Assembly: GCA_013215385.1 (NCBI GenBank)
Contig: JABSOY010000005.1
Coordinates: forward strand, 512,560 to 576,559
Reading direction: 5' to 3'
DNA: 64,000 nucleotides
Source of the DNA: Colwellia sp.
Lineage (GTDB): Bacteria; Pseudomonadota; Gammaproteobacteria; Enterobacterales; Alteromonadaceae
Both the position numbers and the translations under genes were made by a program. Positions 17,833 to 27,596 of the stretch are shown piece by piece (positions within the stretch are counted from its first letter, which is position 1; every line of letters starts with the position of its first letter). Under the pieces are notes generated by a model. That model did no database searches, was not told where the DNA came from, and was given only the letters and a program-made list of their open reading frames with translations.

Positions 17833-19806
17833 TTGATAAAAAGGTTATTTATTTTGCTCATCGACATAAGCAGCTCAAAAATGAGATCAATGGTTTACCC
17901 TCTTGTGATTATTTGTGCTCTGCTTTATGTTCGTTATAACAGCAGTGTGTTACTTTTTCATACCCTTGCTGAACTATTTTCTATTTTTGTCGGGTTGTTA
18001 ATGCTAGTGGTCGTGTTGAATACCCAACATTTTGTGCGAAATGATTTTCTTATTTTTTTAGGTATTGGTTATTTTTCTATTTCAGTGCTAGACGCTTTAC
18101 ATGCTTTCACCATTAAGGGTATGCCTTTTTTCAACATTATTGATGGTGAAATTACTATCCATCTTTGGATTTATAGTCGAATCTTTGAAGCATTACTTTT
18201 GCTGATTGCTCCTATTTATTTAACCAATCGGTTGAATAGCAAGGTTATGATCATAGTAACTAGTGCTTTGGTAACTTGCATTGCCTTAGCCGCCTTTCAT
18301 TTAGAGCAACCGATTATGTTTGTTGAAGGCAAACTGTCTAACTTTAAAGTTTACACAGAATTTGTGGTGATTTTACTACTTGCTACGGCTATTGGACTTT
18401 ATTGGAAAAAGCGACTGATGTTTGAACAAAATGTTCTATTCTTTTTGATCTGTTCATTAGTGCTCACTATATTCGCTGAGCTTTGTTTTACCTTATATGC
18501 CAATTTTAGTGGCCTTGCTTTTGTCATTGGGCACCTTTTTAAGTTTTTATCTTTTTGGATGATCTATCAAGCCATTATTCAAACCACGTTAAATGAGCCT
18601 TTAAAATTGCTAACTATAAGCTCAAACAGTTATGACGCTATACCTAATCCAGCTATCCGAGTCGATGAAAAAGGAATTATTGCGCAAGTAAATCGTGCGG
18701 CTTTGTTGTTAGTGGACGAATCTGTTGTACAGCTTATGCATCAACCTGTTCATCGTTATTTTCATCCAGAATTAGCAGAAGGAAGCCTTTGTCCATTTTG
18801 CGTAGCTATTAAAAATGGTGAGAATGTTCTAGATAAAGAAGTCTATTTTTCAAAATCTAAACAATGGTATTTATTATCAATAACATCTGTTGACCCATTA
18901 AATAAAAAAGGTGGGCTTGTTCAGTCGTTGACTAATATCTCCTATCAAAAATATCAAGAGAAAGAATTATTAGATAATAAAAATTTATTAGAAATGCGAG
19001 TAAAAGAACGAACCGAGGAATTAGAATGTTCATTTGAAAAGTTAGCTAAAGCGCAAACAGAATTAGTAGAGTCAAAAAAAATGGCCTCACTGGGAAGTTT
19101 AGTTGCCGGTGTTGCCCATGAAATAAACACTCCCGTGGGTATTTGTATAACGGCAGCATCAAACCTGTGTCAGTTATCTAACGATTTAAAAAGTGATTTT
19201 GAAAACGAAAAAGTGACTAAAAGTGGTTTTGTAAAATATATAGATAACGCTGAACAAAATGCAGATTTAATTGTAACAAACTTGTCTCGAGCCGCAGACC
19301 TGATTGGCAGCTTTAAACAAGTAGCCGTTGACCAATCAAGTGAACTATTACGTACCTTTTATTTGAAAGCTTATCTTAGTGAGGTATTAGCAAGTTTATC
19401 GCCTAAATATAAAAGTAGAAATATACGGATAAACTTTTCTAACGATCATGATTTTGAAGTACATGTTTCTCCAAGTGCTATTTCTCAAATATTAACTAAT
19501 TTATTAATGAACTCGTTAATTCATGGTTTTGATGAAAGTGATTCGGGAACAATTTCAATTACCGTTACTAAAATAAATGAAACGGTGGTTTTTAGCTATC
19601 AAGACTCAGGTAAGGGAATATCAACGGAGCATTTAAAAGAAATTTATGAGCCATTCTTTACCACTAAACGAGGACAAGGTGGTAGTGGTTTGGGGTTAAA
19701 TATTGTTTATAACTTGGTTCATCAGTCGTTAAATGGTTCAATAATTTGTACCAGTAAAGAAGAAGATGGAGCATTGTTTACTATTGAGTTTCCTTACCAA
19801 AAATAG
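17833..19806 (+). CDS. MASE3-type membrane sensor histidine kinase with PAS domain
   Basis: 657 residues. The N-terminal ~250 residues contain about seven membrane helices resembling MASE3 (SVLDALHAFTIKGMPFF). A PAS-like domain (~262-375) has an unusual SLCPFCVAI Cys pair. A coiled coil (KERTEELECSFEKLAKAQ) leads to the H-box with H429 (VAGVAHEINTPVGI) and an HATPase_c domain (GGSGLGLNIVYNL). The frame opens with TTG 17833; an alternative is ATG 17881. No response regulator is adjacent, so it is an orphan kinase. The PAS cysteines could bind a metal or sense redox (inference). Confidence 0.83.
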   Translation: MIKRLFILLIDISSSKMRSMVYPLVIICALLYVRYNSSVLLFHTLAELFSIFVGLLMLVVVLNTQHFVRNDFLIFLGIGYFSISVLDALHAFTIKGMPFFNIIDGEITIHLWIYSRIFEALLLLIAPIYLTNRLNSKVMIIVTSALVTCIALAAFHLEQPIMFVEGKLSNFKVYTEFVVILLLATAIGLYWKKRLMFEQNVLFFLICSLVLTIFAELCFTLYANFSGLAFVIGHLFKFLSFWMIYQAIIQTTLNEPLKLLTISSNSYDAIPNPAIRVDEKGIIAQVNRAALLLVDESVVQLMHQPVHRYFHPELAEGSLCPFCVAIKNGENVLDKEVYFSKSKQWYLLSITSVDPLNKKGGLVQSLTNISYQKYQEKELLDNKNLLEMRVKERTEELECSFEKLAKAQTELVESKKMASLGSLVAGVAHEINTPVGICITAASNLCQLSNDLKSDFENEKVTKSGFVKYIDNAEQNADLIVTNLSRAADLIGSFKQVAVDQSSELLRTFYLKAYLSEVLASLSPKYKSRNIRINFSNDHDFEVHVSPSAISQILTNLLMNSLIHGFDESDSGTISITVTKINETVVFSYQDSGKGISTEHLKEIYEPFFTTKRGQGGSGLGLNIVYNLVHQSLNGSIICTSKEEDGALFTIEFPYQK

Positions 19807-19979
19807 CGTGTTTAAAAACTGATTGAGTCTTTATTTACATACAATTTTAAATATAGTCATTATTTGATTTTTCATGGTCATAATGAAAATCGACTAGGTT
19901 ATTCTCTTTATTGGTCGCGACCTAAATTTTACTGCTAGAACTATAAGCTCAAAGACTTATAACTTCTCATTGCAAAATT

Positions 19980-20019
19980 AAAGAAGGCAGTGAATAATTA
20001 CTTATTCCTTGCCTTTTTT
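19980..20019 (+). terminator. Terminator of the MASE3 kinase gene
   Basis: Outer stem AAAGAAGGCA (19980-19989) / TGCCTTTTTT (20010-20019) with one G-T pair, inner stem GAATAA / TTATTC (19992-19997, 20002-20007) with loop TTAC. It ends only 11 bases before the selO start. Confidence 0.8.
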
Positions 20020-20030
20020 AAGTAATTAAT

Positions 20031-21647
20031 TTGTCTTTTTTAGCCCTCCAATTTGATAACCCATTCACTACGCTATTACCTGCCGATAGCGAAACATTAA
20101 ATTATCCACGCCAAGTTCATGATTCTGTTTATTCATCGGTCATGCCTAAAAAAACACCAAACCCTCAGTTGGTGGCGGTAAGTGATGACGTGGCTGAAAT
20201 GTTAGGCTTTAGTACCTCGCAACAACAAGGTGATGATTTTCTAAAGTTTTTTAGTGGCAATTATGTACCAGAAGATATCTCACCTTATGCGATGTGTTAC
20301 GGCGGGCATCAATTTGGCCATTGGGCGGGGCAACTTGGTGACGGTCGTGCTATTAATTTAACGCAAGTTAACACCCTTAATCACGGTAGTCAGGTATTAC
20401 AGTTAAAAGGCGCAGGGCCGACGCCATATTCTCGTACTGCTGATGGTTTAGCGGTATTACGTTCTTCGATTCGAGAGTTTCTCTGTTCAGAAGCTATGTT
20501 TCATTTAGGTATACCGACCACGCGGGCACTCAGTCTGTCGTTAACCGGTGACCAAGTGGTACGTGACATGTTTTACGACGGCAATGCGAAAGCTGAATTA
20601 GGCGCTGTCGTTTGCCGAGTGTCGTCGTCTTTTATGCGTTTTGGCAGTATCGAGTTACCCGCTTATAGAAAAGATAAAGACCTCTTAAAACAGTTGGTTG
20701 ATTACTCTATTAAACACGATTTCCCTGAATTAGTTATCGAGCATCAAGCTAATGAAGTTAAACGCTACCTCGCTTGGTTTGAAGAAATTGCTAAACGCAC
20801 CTGCAAACTTATTATCCATTGGATGCGAGTCGGCTTTGTACATGGTGTGATGAACACCGACAATATGTCACTGATTGGTGAAACCATAGATTATGGCCCT
20901 TACGGCTGGATTGATAATTTTGACTTAAATTGGACGCCTAACACGACCGATGCGCAAGGCAAACGTTATAGTTTTGGCAAGCAAGGGGAGATAGCTCAAT
21001 GGAATTTATTTCAATTGGCTAATGCGATTTACCCTTTAATTGCAGAGTCTGCGCCATTAGAGAAAATACTTAATAATTTCTCTAAACATTATCAACAACA
21101 ATGGCGTGAAATGATGGCGCAAAAGCTTGGTTTTCATTCGGCTGATAATACGCTGAAAGAACAGCGCAATGAAGGTGATGAACAGTTGTTTTTAGAGTTA
21201 GAAACTTTACTCAGTGAAGTAGAAACCGACATGACCATTTTTTATCGTTTATTAGCTGACTTTAATTATAACGATGTAACGCGAGCAAATAATATTGCTC
21301 ATTTCAGTGACTGTTTTTATCAAACCGAACCATTAAGTTCAGAATATCAAGAAAGGTTTTCTTTATGGTTACAACATTATGCCCAGCGTATTCAAGCAGA
21401 TAATATCGCCCAGTCAGTAAGAAAAGCGGCGATGAACAAAGTTAACCCAAAATATGTTTTACGTAATTATTTAGCGCAGCAAGCGATTACGTTGGCAGAG
21501 CAAGGTGACTATAGCCAGTTGCATGAGCTAAAAAATGTTCTAAAAAAACCTTATGACGAACAAGTGGCGTTTCATCACTTTAGTGAAAAGCGACCAGAAT
21601 GGGCAAGAAATAAAGCCGGTTGTTCCATGTTATCGTGTAGCTCTTAG
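20031..21647 (+). CDS. selO: Protein adenylyltransferase SelO (YdiU)
   Basis: 538 residues. Pseudokinase-fold enzyme that transfers AMP to Ser/Thr/Tyr of targets in redox homeostasis. Family motifs: YAMCYGGHQFGHWAGQLGDG, LKGAGPTPYSRTADG, VLRSSIREFLCSEAM, and MNTDNMSLIGETIDYGPYG. The C-terminal tail CSMLSCSS has cysteine where some homologues have selenocysteine. It starts with TTG 20031 (MSFLALQFDNPF), directly after the upstream terminator; no better start is seen. A longer C-terminal half than the E. coli protein (478). Confidence 0.93.
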   Translation: MSFLALQFDNPFTTLLPADSETLNYPRQVHDSVYSSVMPKKTPNPQLVAVSDDVAEMLGFSTSQQQGDDFLKFFSGNYVPEDISPYAMCYGGHQFGHWAGQLGDGRAINLTQVNTLNHGSQVLQLKGAGPTPYSRTADGLAVLRSSIREFLCSEAMFHLGIPTTRALSLSLTGDQVVRDMFYDGNAKAELGAVVCRVSSSFMRFGSIELPAYRKDKDLLKQLVDYSIKHDFPELVIEHQANEVKRYLAWFEEIAKRTCKLIIHWMRVGFVHGVMNTDNMSLIGETIDYGPYGWIDNFDLNWTPNTTDAQGKRYSFGKQGEIAQWNLFQLANAIYPLIAESAPLEKILNNFSKHYQQQWREMMAQKLGFHSADNTLKEQRNEGDEQLFLELETLLSEVETDMTIFYRLLADFNYNDVTRANNIAHFSDCFYQTEPLSSEYQERFSLWLQHYAQRIQADNIAQSVRKAAMNKVNPKYVLRNYLAQQAITLAEQGDYSQLHELKNVLKKPYDEQVAFHHFSEKRPEWARNKAGCSMLSCSS

Positions 21648-21693
21648 TCTTTTATTGCTAAGAAGTTATAGCTAGGAGGTTATACCGTAGAGG

Positions 21694-21732
21694 CTCACCG
21701 AAAATCTTGTAGATGGATTGTCGGTGAGTTTT
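21694..21732 (+). terminator. Terminator of selO
   Basis: Perfect 8-bp stem CTCACCGA (21694-21701) / TCGGTGAG (21721-21728) followed by TTTTAT, between the convergent selO and pheA genes. Confidence 0.75.
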
Positions 21733-21748
21733 ATATCTTATTGTCCGG

Positions 21749-22930
21749 TTATTTATTTAACGCACTACTCGGTACACTCGTCGGACTAATATGTTCAATA
21801 GGGTAACAGCCTAATACCTTAATGAAATTGGTAATAGCAGTGATTTCAGAGATCGCTTCTTGCAAGGCGATACTCTTCAAATTGGCCTCGACATCAATAT
21901 AAAACATTTCTTCCCAAGGTCTGCCTTGAATAGGTCTTGATTCTAATTTTAACATGTTAATACCTTTTTCTTTTAAGATAACAAGGCAATCGACTAACGC
22001 ACCTGCTTTTTGGCCAGTGGCCAAAATTATCGTCGTTTTAGCGGGAATTTGCTCAGCAACATCAATAGGTTTACGGGCAACTAAAATAAATCGGCTATGA
22101 TTTTCTATTTGATTTGCTATCGACTTTTCTAGCGCATGCAGTTTATATAACTGACCACCTTCTTCACTGCCAATAACCGCTACGGTTTCGTCTTGTAACT
22201 CAAAAACCTTTGCCATAGCGTCGGCAGTGCTGTCACAATATTCAATACGAATATTTTTTTGCTTATCAAGAAAGTTACTACACTGGGTAAAAGGTTGGCC
22301 ATGGGCATAAATGGTTTTTATTTCACTTAACTGAGTATTCACTGCTGTTAATAAGCAATGCTCAATCGGCTGGGTAATTTCACCGACAATAGATAAATTG
22401 GTATGTTGCAGTACGTCATAAACTTCATTAATACTGCCTGAACTGGTATTTTCAATAGGTAGTACGCCGTAATCGACATGGCCAGACTCTACCTGCTGCA
22501 TAATTTCGCTAAAGCTTTGACAGCCGTATTCAAGAATTTTTTCTGCACGTCGTGAAAAATAACGATGGCTTGCTAAATAACTGTATGAGCCTTTGTCGCC
22601 TAGAAACGCTACGCTTACGGTTGGCACTTGAATATTCGGGTTAGCAAGTGTTTGCAAATAGGCTTGTTGATTAAGTACCGAGTCTTCAATAATGGTTTGA
22701 TAAACGCTGGTTACATAATGAGCGTCTAAACCCAACGTTTTACCTTGGTTGATTAATCGAATTAATAGCGCTTGCTCTCGTTGCTGATCGCGAACCGGGC
22801 GAATTTGATGAGCTTTACTTTTAGCGACATTGAGGGTGAGAGAGCGGCGTTGAGCAAATAATTCCAGTAATTCTTGGTCAAGTTGGGTTATTTTTTCACG
22901 GATTTTATTCAGATCTAGTTCTTCGCTCAC
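21749..22930 (-). CDS. pheA: Bifunctional chorismate mutase / prephenate dehydratase
   Basis: 393 residues (E. coli PheA 386). Converts chorismate to prephenate and then phenylpyruvate in phenylalanine synthesis. Chorismate mutase domain ~1-90 (IREKITQLDQELLELFAQRR), dehydratase ~105-285 (AFLGDKGSYS, LPIENTSSGSINEVYD) and regulatory ACT domain ~297-385 with the phenylalanine-binding ESRPIQGRPWEEMFYID. Monocistronic; the ~120-base leader may contain a short Phe/Tyr-containing ORF (see findings), hinting at attenuation, though without a clear terminator. Confidence 0.96.
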   Translation of the reverse strand: MSEELDLNKIREKITQLDQELLELFAQRRSLTLNVAKSKAHQIRPVRDQQREQALLIRLINQGKTLGLDAHYVTSVYQTIIEDSVLNQQAYLQTLANPNIQVPTVSVAFLGDKGSYSYLASHRYFSRRAEKILEYGCQSFSEIMQQVESGHVDYGVLPIENTSSGSINEVYDVLQHTNLSIVGEITQPIEHCLLTAVNTQLSEIKTIYAHGQPFTQCSNFLDKQKNIRIEYCDSTADAMAKVFELQDETVAVIGSEEGGQLYKLHALEKSIANQIENHSRFILVARKPIDVAEQIPAKTTIILATGQKAGALVDCLVILKEKGINMLKLESRPIQGRPWEEMFYIDVEANLKSIALQEAISEITAITNFIKVLGCYPIEHISPTSVPSSALNK

Positions 22931-22992
22931 AGCACTTCCTACCTATATTTTATGATTTTAGACAATGATTAAAAATAAAGAGCCCCAGTGTT

Positions 22993-23052
22993 TTAGTAAT
23001 CGAAAACGATGAATGCGACTAAAACAAGGTATTGTACAGGGGGATATGGCAT
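22993..23052 (-). promoter_or_regulatory. Possible pheA leader peptide ORF
   Basis: On the minus strand, 62 bases upstream of pheA, a 19-codon ORF encodes MPYPPVQYLVLVAFIVFDY with two Phe and three Tyr codons. Its 3' part lies in an inverted repeat GTTTTAGT / ACTAAAAC, followed by CTCTTTATTTTT. The ribosome-binding site is weak and no classical terminator stem is visible, so this is only a candidate. Confidence 0.3.
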
Positions 23053-23076
23053 CACTGTAACTAGGGCAAAGAAATT

Positions 23077-23106
23077 GTTCAAGCCTTTATTAATAAAGGC
23101 TTGAAC
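23077..23106. terminator. Perfect 13-bp hairpin downstream of the MAPEG gene
   Basis: GTTCAAGCCTTTA (23077-23089), loop TTAA, TAAAGGCTTGAAC (23094-23106). On the minus strand it lies just after the MAPEG gene and is followed by AATTTCTTT. It probably separates that gene from the pheA leader. Confidence 0.7.
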
Positions 23107-23140
23107 TAAAAAAATCTATATTAGAGAAAGCTTAACCGTA

Positions 23141-23527
23141 TTATGGAATACACTGCCAAATTATAGCAAAAGATGACAGGGTAGCTACAGCCCAAGCTAT
23201 GGAACGTAGCGTGCCTATGTTAAACAAATACAACAAGTTATATATAATACGAGCGACTACATGTATAACGGCTAAAAGTTCGATACCACCAGTGATTGTT
23301 TGCGTGGTAATCGCTAATAATACCGCAGGTGCAAAAATAAGGAATGACTCGAAAGCATTTTGATGAGCCGCTAATGCGCGTGCACCAAAACCGGTAAGTT
23401 TAGCTTGTTGTGAACGAGGGTGATTATTATCGTAACCGTCGAGTTTATTCATTGCTGCAGCAACAGGGCCTTTTGCGACGTAAGGAAGTAGTGCTGCGAT
23501 AAATAAACACCAAATTAAAACGGTCAT
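23141..23527 (-). CDS. MAPEG family membrane protein
   Basis: 128 residues with four predicted membrane helices (about 2-20, 55-75, 78-97, 104-124). The segment ALAAHQNAFESFLIFAPAVL carries the conserved glutathione-binding-region pattern of MAPEG proteins (membrane-associated eicosanoid/glutathione metabolism), and NLLYLFNIGTLRSIAW the C-terminal one. Bacterial members are mostly uncharacterised; a glutathione transferase or peroxidase role is inferred from the family. Single gene, own hairpin terminator. Confidence 0.85.
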   Translation of the reverse strand: MTVLIWCLFIAALLPYVAKGPVAAAMNKLDGYDNNHPRSQQAKLTGFGARALAAHQNAFESFLIFAPAVLLAITTQTITGGIELLAVIHVVARIIYNLLYLFNIGTLRSIAWAVATLSSFAIIWQCIP

Positions 23528-23605
23528 GTTTTTCTCCTGATTTTGATTATTATTATTTTTACTGTGTATAGTTTTAGAGAGCGATTTAGAGAAAGGTGAT
23601 TAATC

Positions 23606-26026
23606 TTAATAGCTCAGTAATGTTAGGGTGTATTTAGTTTCCCCGGGTAAAAATGGTGAAGCGTTTCCTTGCTCCCAGTCTTTATGACCCATACCATAAT
23701 AGGGGCTCCATGGGTGTCCCGCTTGACTCGTTGGCATATGTAAAATTCCTGACTCTTCATGGCCTGGAGATACAATCATACGCTCAGAAGCGCCAAAACT
23801 TTTCCCTTGAACTCGTGGCATATAACTATCACCCGGTAAAGGCGTCGCTGGCATATCTAACCATCGGCCAAGAAAAGGTATTGCTTTACTTATAGGGTGG
23901 CCGATAGTGCTGGTATTTTGTTGCCCCCAAGTGGCTTGGGCTAATACTTGGTTTTGTGTCATATCGGCAATGGTCGTTGTTAATGCTTGTTCAAAAACAC
24001 CTTGCCAGCTATTTTGCTCAAGCCAAAGGAAATTCTCTGGCTGTTCGTTTATCATTTGCCAAAGCGGTGTTTCAACTTGGTGGCGAATAGTGCGAAATGA
24101 AAAGTTGTTATCGAGTTGTGTTAAGTTGTCGTTGAGTAAACTAAAAACATCATCACGAACATTTAAGCGAAAGTTATTAATAAGGCGATAAGCGACCGAC
24201 TCTACACAGGCACATAAATTATCTTGGCTAACAATCCTTCTAACTTCTTGCCATGTTGGATGAATATCAATGGCATTTTTTGTTAAAACCTTTTCAAGTA
24301 AAAATGTTTGCCAGCGTTTTAGAAATATAGCGCGGTCGTCAAGAGCAATATCAAGTAAGTCTTGCTCTGTAAATTGTTTTTTTGCGAGTAAACCATCACG
24401 AATTTGCTGGGCTCTTGCACCTAAAGCATAACCGCCATTGCCAAGTTTTTTCAGCATATCACCACCAACCACACGAGTATTGGCTGTCCATAAACGATTG
24501 TTTTTGGGATTTTTGACTTTTGGGTATTCATCGGCGGTTAAATATCCTTGCCAATGATTTTTACCGTCAGCCCAGTGAGTGGGTGTTTCACCGAAGTTTG
24601 ATGATTTTTTTGGGATCGCGCCCATAATGGTCCAGCCGATATTTCCATCTTTATCACCGACAACCAAATTTTGCGCAGGAATACCAGATTGTGCCGCAAT
24701 TAAAAAAGCTTCATCAACATTGGCCGCTTGCTCTAATTGCGTGTGACGAAGGTTTACCGCTTGTATGTCATGAGCAACCCAACGATAGGCTAATAATTGC
24801 TGCTGACTATTGGTGCCAATAACTGGGCCCCAAATCGTTTCTTTTATTGTTATCTCTACAGCCGCTTGCCCCTTTATCGCGATAACTTGTTTGTGTTCAG
24901 TAAAATTTTGATAACCACTTGGCGTTAAATACTGGCTGTTATTTTCATTGGTATCAAGAATAATAACATCGCTCCAATCGCCATAGCTGTTAGTAAAGCC
25001 CCAAGCAATCTTGCTATTACTGCCGGCAATTATATTAGGCGTACCCGGTAAAGTGAGCCCAGTTACTTTTACAGGAATATTTTTACTCGTTTGGTATTCA
25101 AAGGTTGCTCTAAACCAAGTGTTAGGCACGCGGATCCCTAAATGCATATCGTTAGCGACTATAGCGCTACCAGTCTTACTTAACTCACCTGATACCGCCC
25201 AGTTATTTGAACCCGGGAACTCTTCACCTTGATAGTTGTTGCTGGTTGAAGATATTTCTGCGTTTTTTTTCGCTCTTAATGATGGAGAGGTTTGCGCTGT
25301 TTGCTCTGATGATGCAGAAGGCCAAGCGCGAGTCGGCATAACACTTGGCTTAAATTGACTGCCATCAATGGCGGCATCCCAAATACTACCTTTTGGGTTT
25401 AAGAACTGAAATACATCGTCTCCTAACGCAAGCTTGATATTACCTAATGTTCTTTCACGATCTCCGCTGGCATATTGTAAATCCATATACATGCTTAACA
25501 CGGTTAAAATTGTGTCTTCTTCTTGCCATGCAACAGGCTCTTGCTGTAATAATAAATACTCAAAGGGCGGGGATTTTAAATGGTTGATACCTTGATTTAC
25601 ACCGCGAGTATAAGCCTTCAACAATGCTAAATCCTCAGGCAGAAGTTGCGACACAATCAAACGAGCTCGTTCGCGAAATCGATGACGACGAACTTTTTTG
25701 TCGTGAGGTAGGGCTTTTTCACCAAATAAACTGGCTAATTCACCTGCAGAGTTCCTGCGTAATAAATCCATTTGAAAAAAACGCTCTTGGGCATGAATAA
25801 ACCCCGTTGCTACTGCAATATCGTTGCGACCTTTTGCTTTAATAGTAACAATACCTTGTACATCACGTTCTACAACGGTGGTATTCACTAAACCTAATAA
25901 AGTTCTCTTTCCGTCAAGTATCGGTAGAGCGCTGTCTATTTGGCTATAAACCCAAGTAGCTAAACTGGCAATCACTAAAAGTGAGATGAGCAAGAAACCG
26001 ATCAATATATTTTTAGTGTTTTTCAT
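23606..26026 (-). CDS. Penicillin-acylase-family (Ntn) hydrolase
   Basis: 806 residues. An N-terminal hydrophobic segment (5-27) directs export or anchors it. The precursor resembles peptidase family S45: alpha-chain region ~30-230 (ERDVQGIVTIKA, ATGFIHAQERFFQMDLLRR), a spacer, then autocatalytic site GSNNWAVSG, where Ser273 would become the beta-chain N-terminal nucleophile. NDMHLGIRVPNTWF, TLPGTPNIIAGSN and ANTRVVGG follow. Substrates of the family include beta-lactam side chains and acyl-homoserine lactones, so quorum quenching is possible but unproven. Stands alone. Confidence 0.9.
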   Translation of the reverse strand: MKNTKNILIGFLLISLLVIASLATWVYSQIDSALPILDGKRTLLGLVNTTVVERDVQGIVTIKAKGRNDIAVATGFIHAQERFFQMDLLRRNSAGELASLFGEKALPHDKKVRRHRFRERARLIVSQLLPEDLALLKAYTRGVNQGINHLKSPPFEYLLLQQEPVAWQEEDTILTVLSMYMDLQYASGDRERTLGNIKLALGDDVFQFLNPKGSIWDAAIDGSQFKPSVMPTRAWPSASSEQTAQTSPSLRAKKNAEISSTSNNYQGEEFPGSNNWAVSGELSKTGSAIVANDMHLGIRVPNTWFRATFEYQTSKNIPVKVTGLTLPGTPNIIAGSNSKIAWGFTNSYGDWSDVIILDTNENNSQYLTPSGYQNFTEHKQVIAIKGQAAVEITIKETIWGPVIGTNSQQQLLAYRWVAHDIQAVNLRHTQLEQAANVDEAFLIAAQSGIPAQNLVVGDKDGNIGWTIMGAIPKKSSNFGETPTHWADGKNHWQGYLTADEYPKVKNPKNNRLWTANTRVVGGDMLKKLGNGGYALGARAQQIRDGLLAKKQFTEQDLLDIALDDRAIFLKRWQTFLLEKVLTKNAIDIHPTWQEVRRIVSQDNLCACVESVAYRLINNFRLNVRDDVFSLLNDNLTQLDNNFSFRTIRHQVETPLWQMINEQPENFLWLEQNSWQGVFEQALTTTIADMTQNQVLAQATWGQQNTSTIGHPISKAIPFLGRWLDMPATPLPGDSYMPRVQGKSFGASERMIVSPGHEESGILHMPTSQAGHPWSPYYGMGHKDWEQGNASPFLPGETKYTLTLLSY

Positions 26027-26212
26027 GATGGTATAAATTTATTAAGGGCGTTAAGTCACGCTAGATTACCTTAAAATTTAGAAAGTTAACATTGCTTATA
26101 AAAACAAACTGCATAGTAAGATCATAAAGAAGTTCTATGATACTTTTTTCTTTGTATATTTACCGATAGAATAGCGGGAATTTTTAACGATTAATTCAAC
26201 GTAGGAAATTTC

Positions 26213-26764
26213 ATGGCATCGTTACAAGACCAGTTACTAAAGGCTGGGTTATCAACTAAGCAAAAAGCACGACAAGCAAATAGTGATCAACGTAAAAAAA
26301 ACAAGCAAAAGCGTAGCGGTGTTGCTATTGAAAAAACCTTGCAAGAACAAGTTAAACAAGACTTGGAGCAAGAGAAAAAAGACAAGTTTGCAAAAGATAT
26401 CGCCCTTAACGAAGAAAAAAAGCAACAACTTGCTGAAAAAGAAAATGTGTTACGGATTCAACAAATACTTCAACATCACCAAATTCAAAATGCGAAAGGT
26501 GAAAGCGAGTATAACTACACCTTTAATAATAAAATTAAAAAATTATTGGTTAACTCAGTAACACACAAAGCACTTGTTAATGGCCGTTTAGCAGTATGTG
26601 GTTTAGCTGATACAAGTTATTTAGTTACCGCTGAAACTGCTGAAAAAGTAGCAAGCTTAGATGCGAAAGTTGTCTTAGTACAAAACGACAAAGTGGAAAG
26701 TGAAGTTATTGAAGATAACGACCCATATGCAGATTACCAAATCCCTGATGATTTAATATGGTAA
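26213..26764 (+). CDS. DUF2058 family protein (YaiL-like)
   Basis: 183 residues. The N-terminus MASLQDQLLKAGLSTKQKA and a long Lys/Gln/Glu-rich helix (about 20-85) are diagnostic of DUF2058/YaiL, which has been described as nucleoprotein or polynucleotide-associated. The C-terminal globular part (YNYTFNNKIKKLLV, LAVCGLADTSYLV) ends in an acidic tail, NDPYADYQIPDDLIW. The helix is highly charged and probably coiled coil. The function is not established. Confidence 0.88.
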   Translation: MASLQDQLLKAGLSTKQKARQANSDQRKKNKQKRSGVAIEKTLQEQVKQDLEQEKKDKFAKDIALNEEKKQQLAEKENVLRIQQILQHHQIQNAKGESEYNYTFNNKIKKLLVNSVTHKALVNGRLAVCGLADTSYLVTAETAEKVASLDAKVVLVQNDKVESEVIEDNDPYADYQIPDDLIW

Positions 26765-26889
26765 TGATGTTTGCTTAGTGCCTTGTTTTGTCAATTATGC
26801 TAAAATCGAGCGCTGTTCGGTTATCTTATTTATAAGGCCAGTTTTTTACTTGCCTTGATGTTTATTATTTTATAAAGAGAAGTTGTTTT

Positions 26890-27252
26890 ATGTTTATTAT
26901 TCGCTGGGTCGTTGGCCGTATTATCTTATTGTTAAACTTTGTTTTTTCACCAAGTAGTCCGAAAAGAGCTACTGAGTTACAAGCTAAAATTGACGCTAAA
27001 ACACAAAACTTAAGTTTGTACCAATTACCTGCTTGCCCATTTTGTGTGAAAGTTCGTCGAGCAATAAAGCGTGAAGGTCTAAATATTGATTTACGTAACA
27101 TTAATAAAAATGAAAGTTATAATGAAGAACTAGTCCGTGAAGGTGGCAAACGAAAAGTGCCGTGCTTAAAGATTACTGATGAAAATCAAAAGGTTACTTG
27201 GTTGTATGAATCTTCAGATGTGGTAACTTATTTACAACAGTTTGCACGTTAA
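26890..27252 (+). CDS. Glutaredoxin-like protein with N-terminal membrane segment
   Basis: 120 residues. A hydrophobic N-terminus (MFIIRWVVGRIILLLNFVF) is followed by a glutaredoxin/GST-N thioredoxin fold with the CPFC redox motif (about residues 49-52), cis-Pro segment RKVPCLKI and a glutathione-binding YESSDVVTYL. It should use glutathione or thiols for reduction, probably at the inner membrane surface. AGAGAAG precedes the start. Monocistronic, with a strong terminator. Confidence 0.88.
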   Translation: MFIIRWVVGRIILLLNFVFSPSSPKRATELQAKIDAKTQNLSLYQLPACPFCVKVRRAIKREGLNIDLRNINKNESYNEELVREGGKRKVPCLKITDENQKVTWLYESSDVVTYLQQFAR

Positions 27253-27280
27253 TATGTAAGCTTGAATGCAAATTTTAATA

Positions 27281-27313
27281 AAAAAGCCTGATGAATTTCA
27301 TCAGGCTTTTTTA
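27281..27313 (+). terminator. Terminator of the glutaredoxin-like gene
   Basis: Stem AAAAAGCCTGATGA / TCATCAGGCTTTTT around a tiny AT loop, continuing into a T-run. A strong Rho-independent signal. The following ~280 bases to msrP are AT-rich with no other structure noted. Confidence 0.92.
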
Positions 27314-27596
27314 TTAAGATTTTTCGAGGCCAGCTTCATCTTTATTGGCAGCTATTACTAGCCTGCCAATTTAGATTTGTATTTGGGTTTTTAAATAACA
27401 TTTATCAAGACTATTGCTGTTATTATTTAATGTAAGGATTATTGATTAAAACAGCTTAAGGCATCGATAAACTGGCTTTTTATTAGCGGCTTTTCAATAA
27501 AATATAATATTAATAAAATAAGATCTCTGAAATATAATTGCTCTAATGCCTTTCCTATTACCTATTGGAAATAATAAATTTAATAAGGCTTTAACT

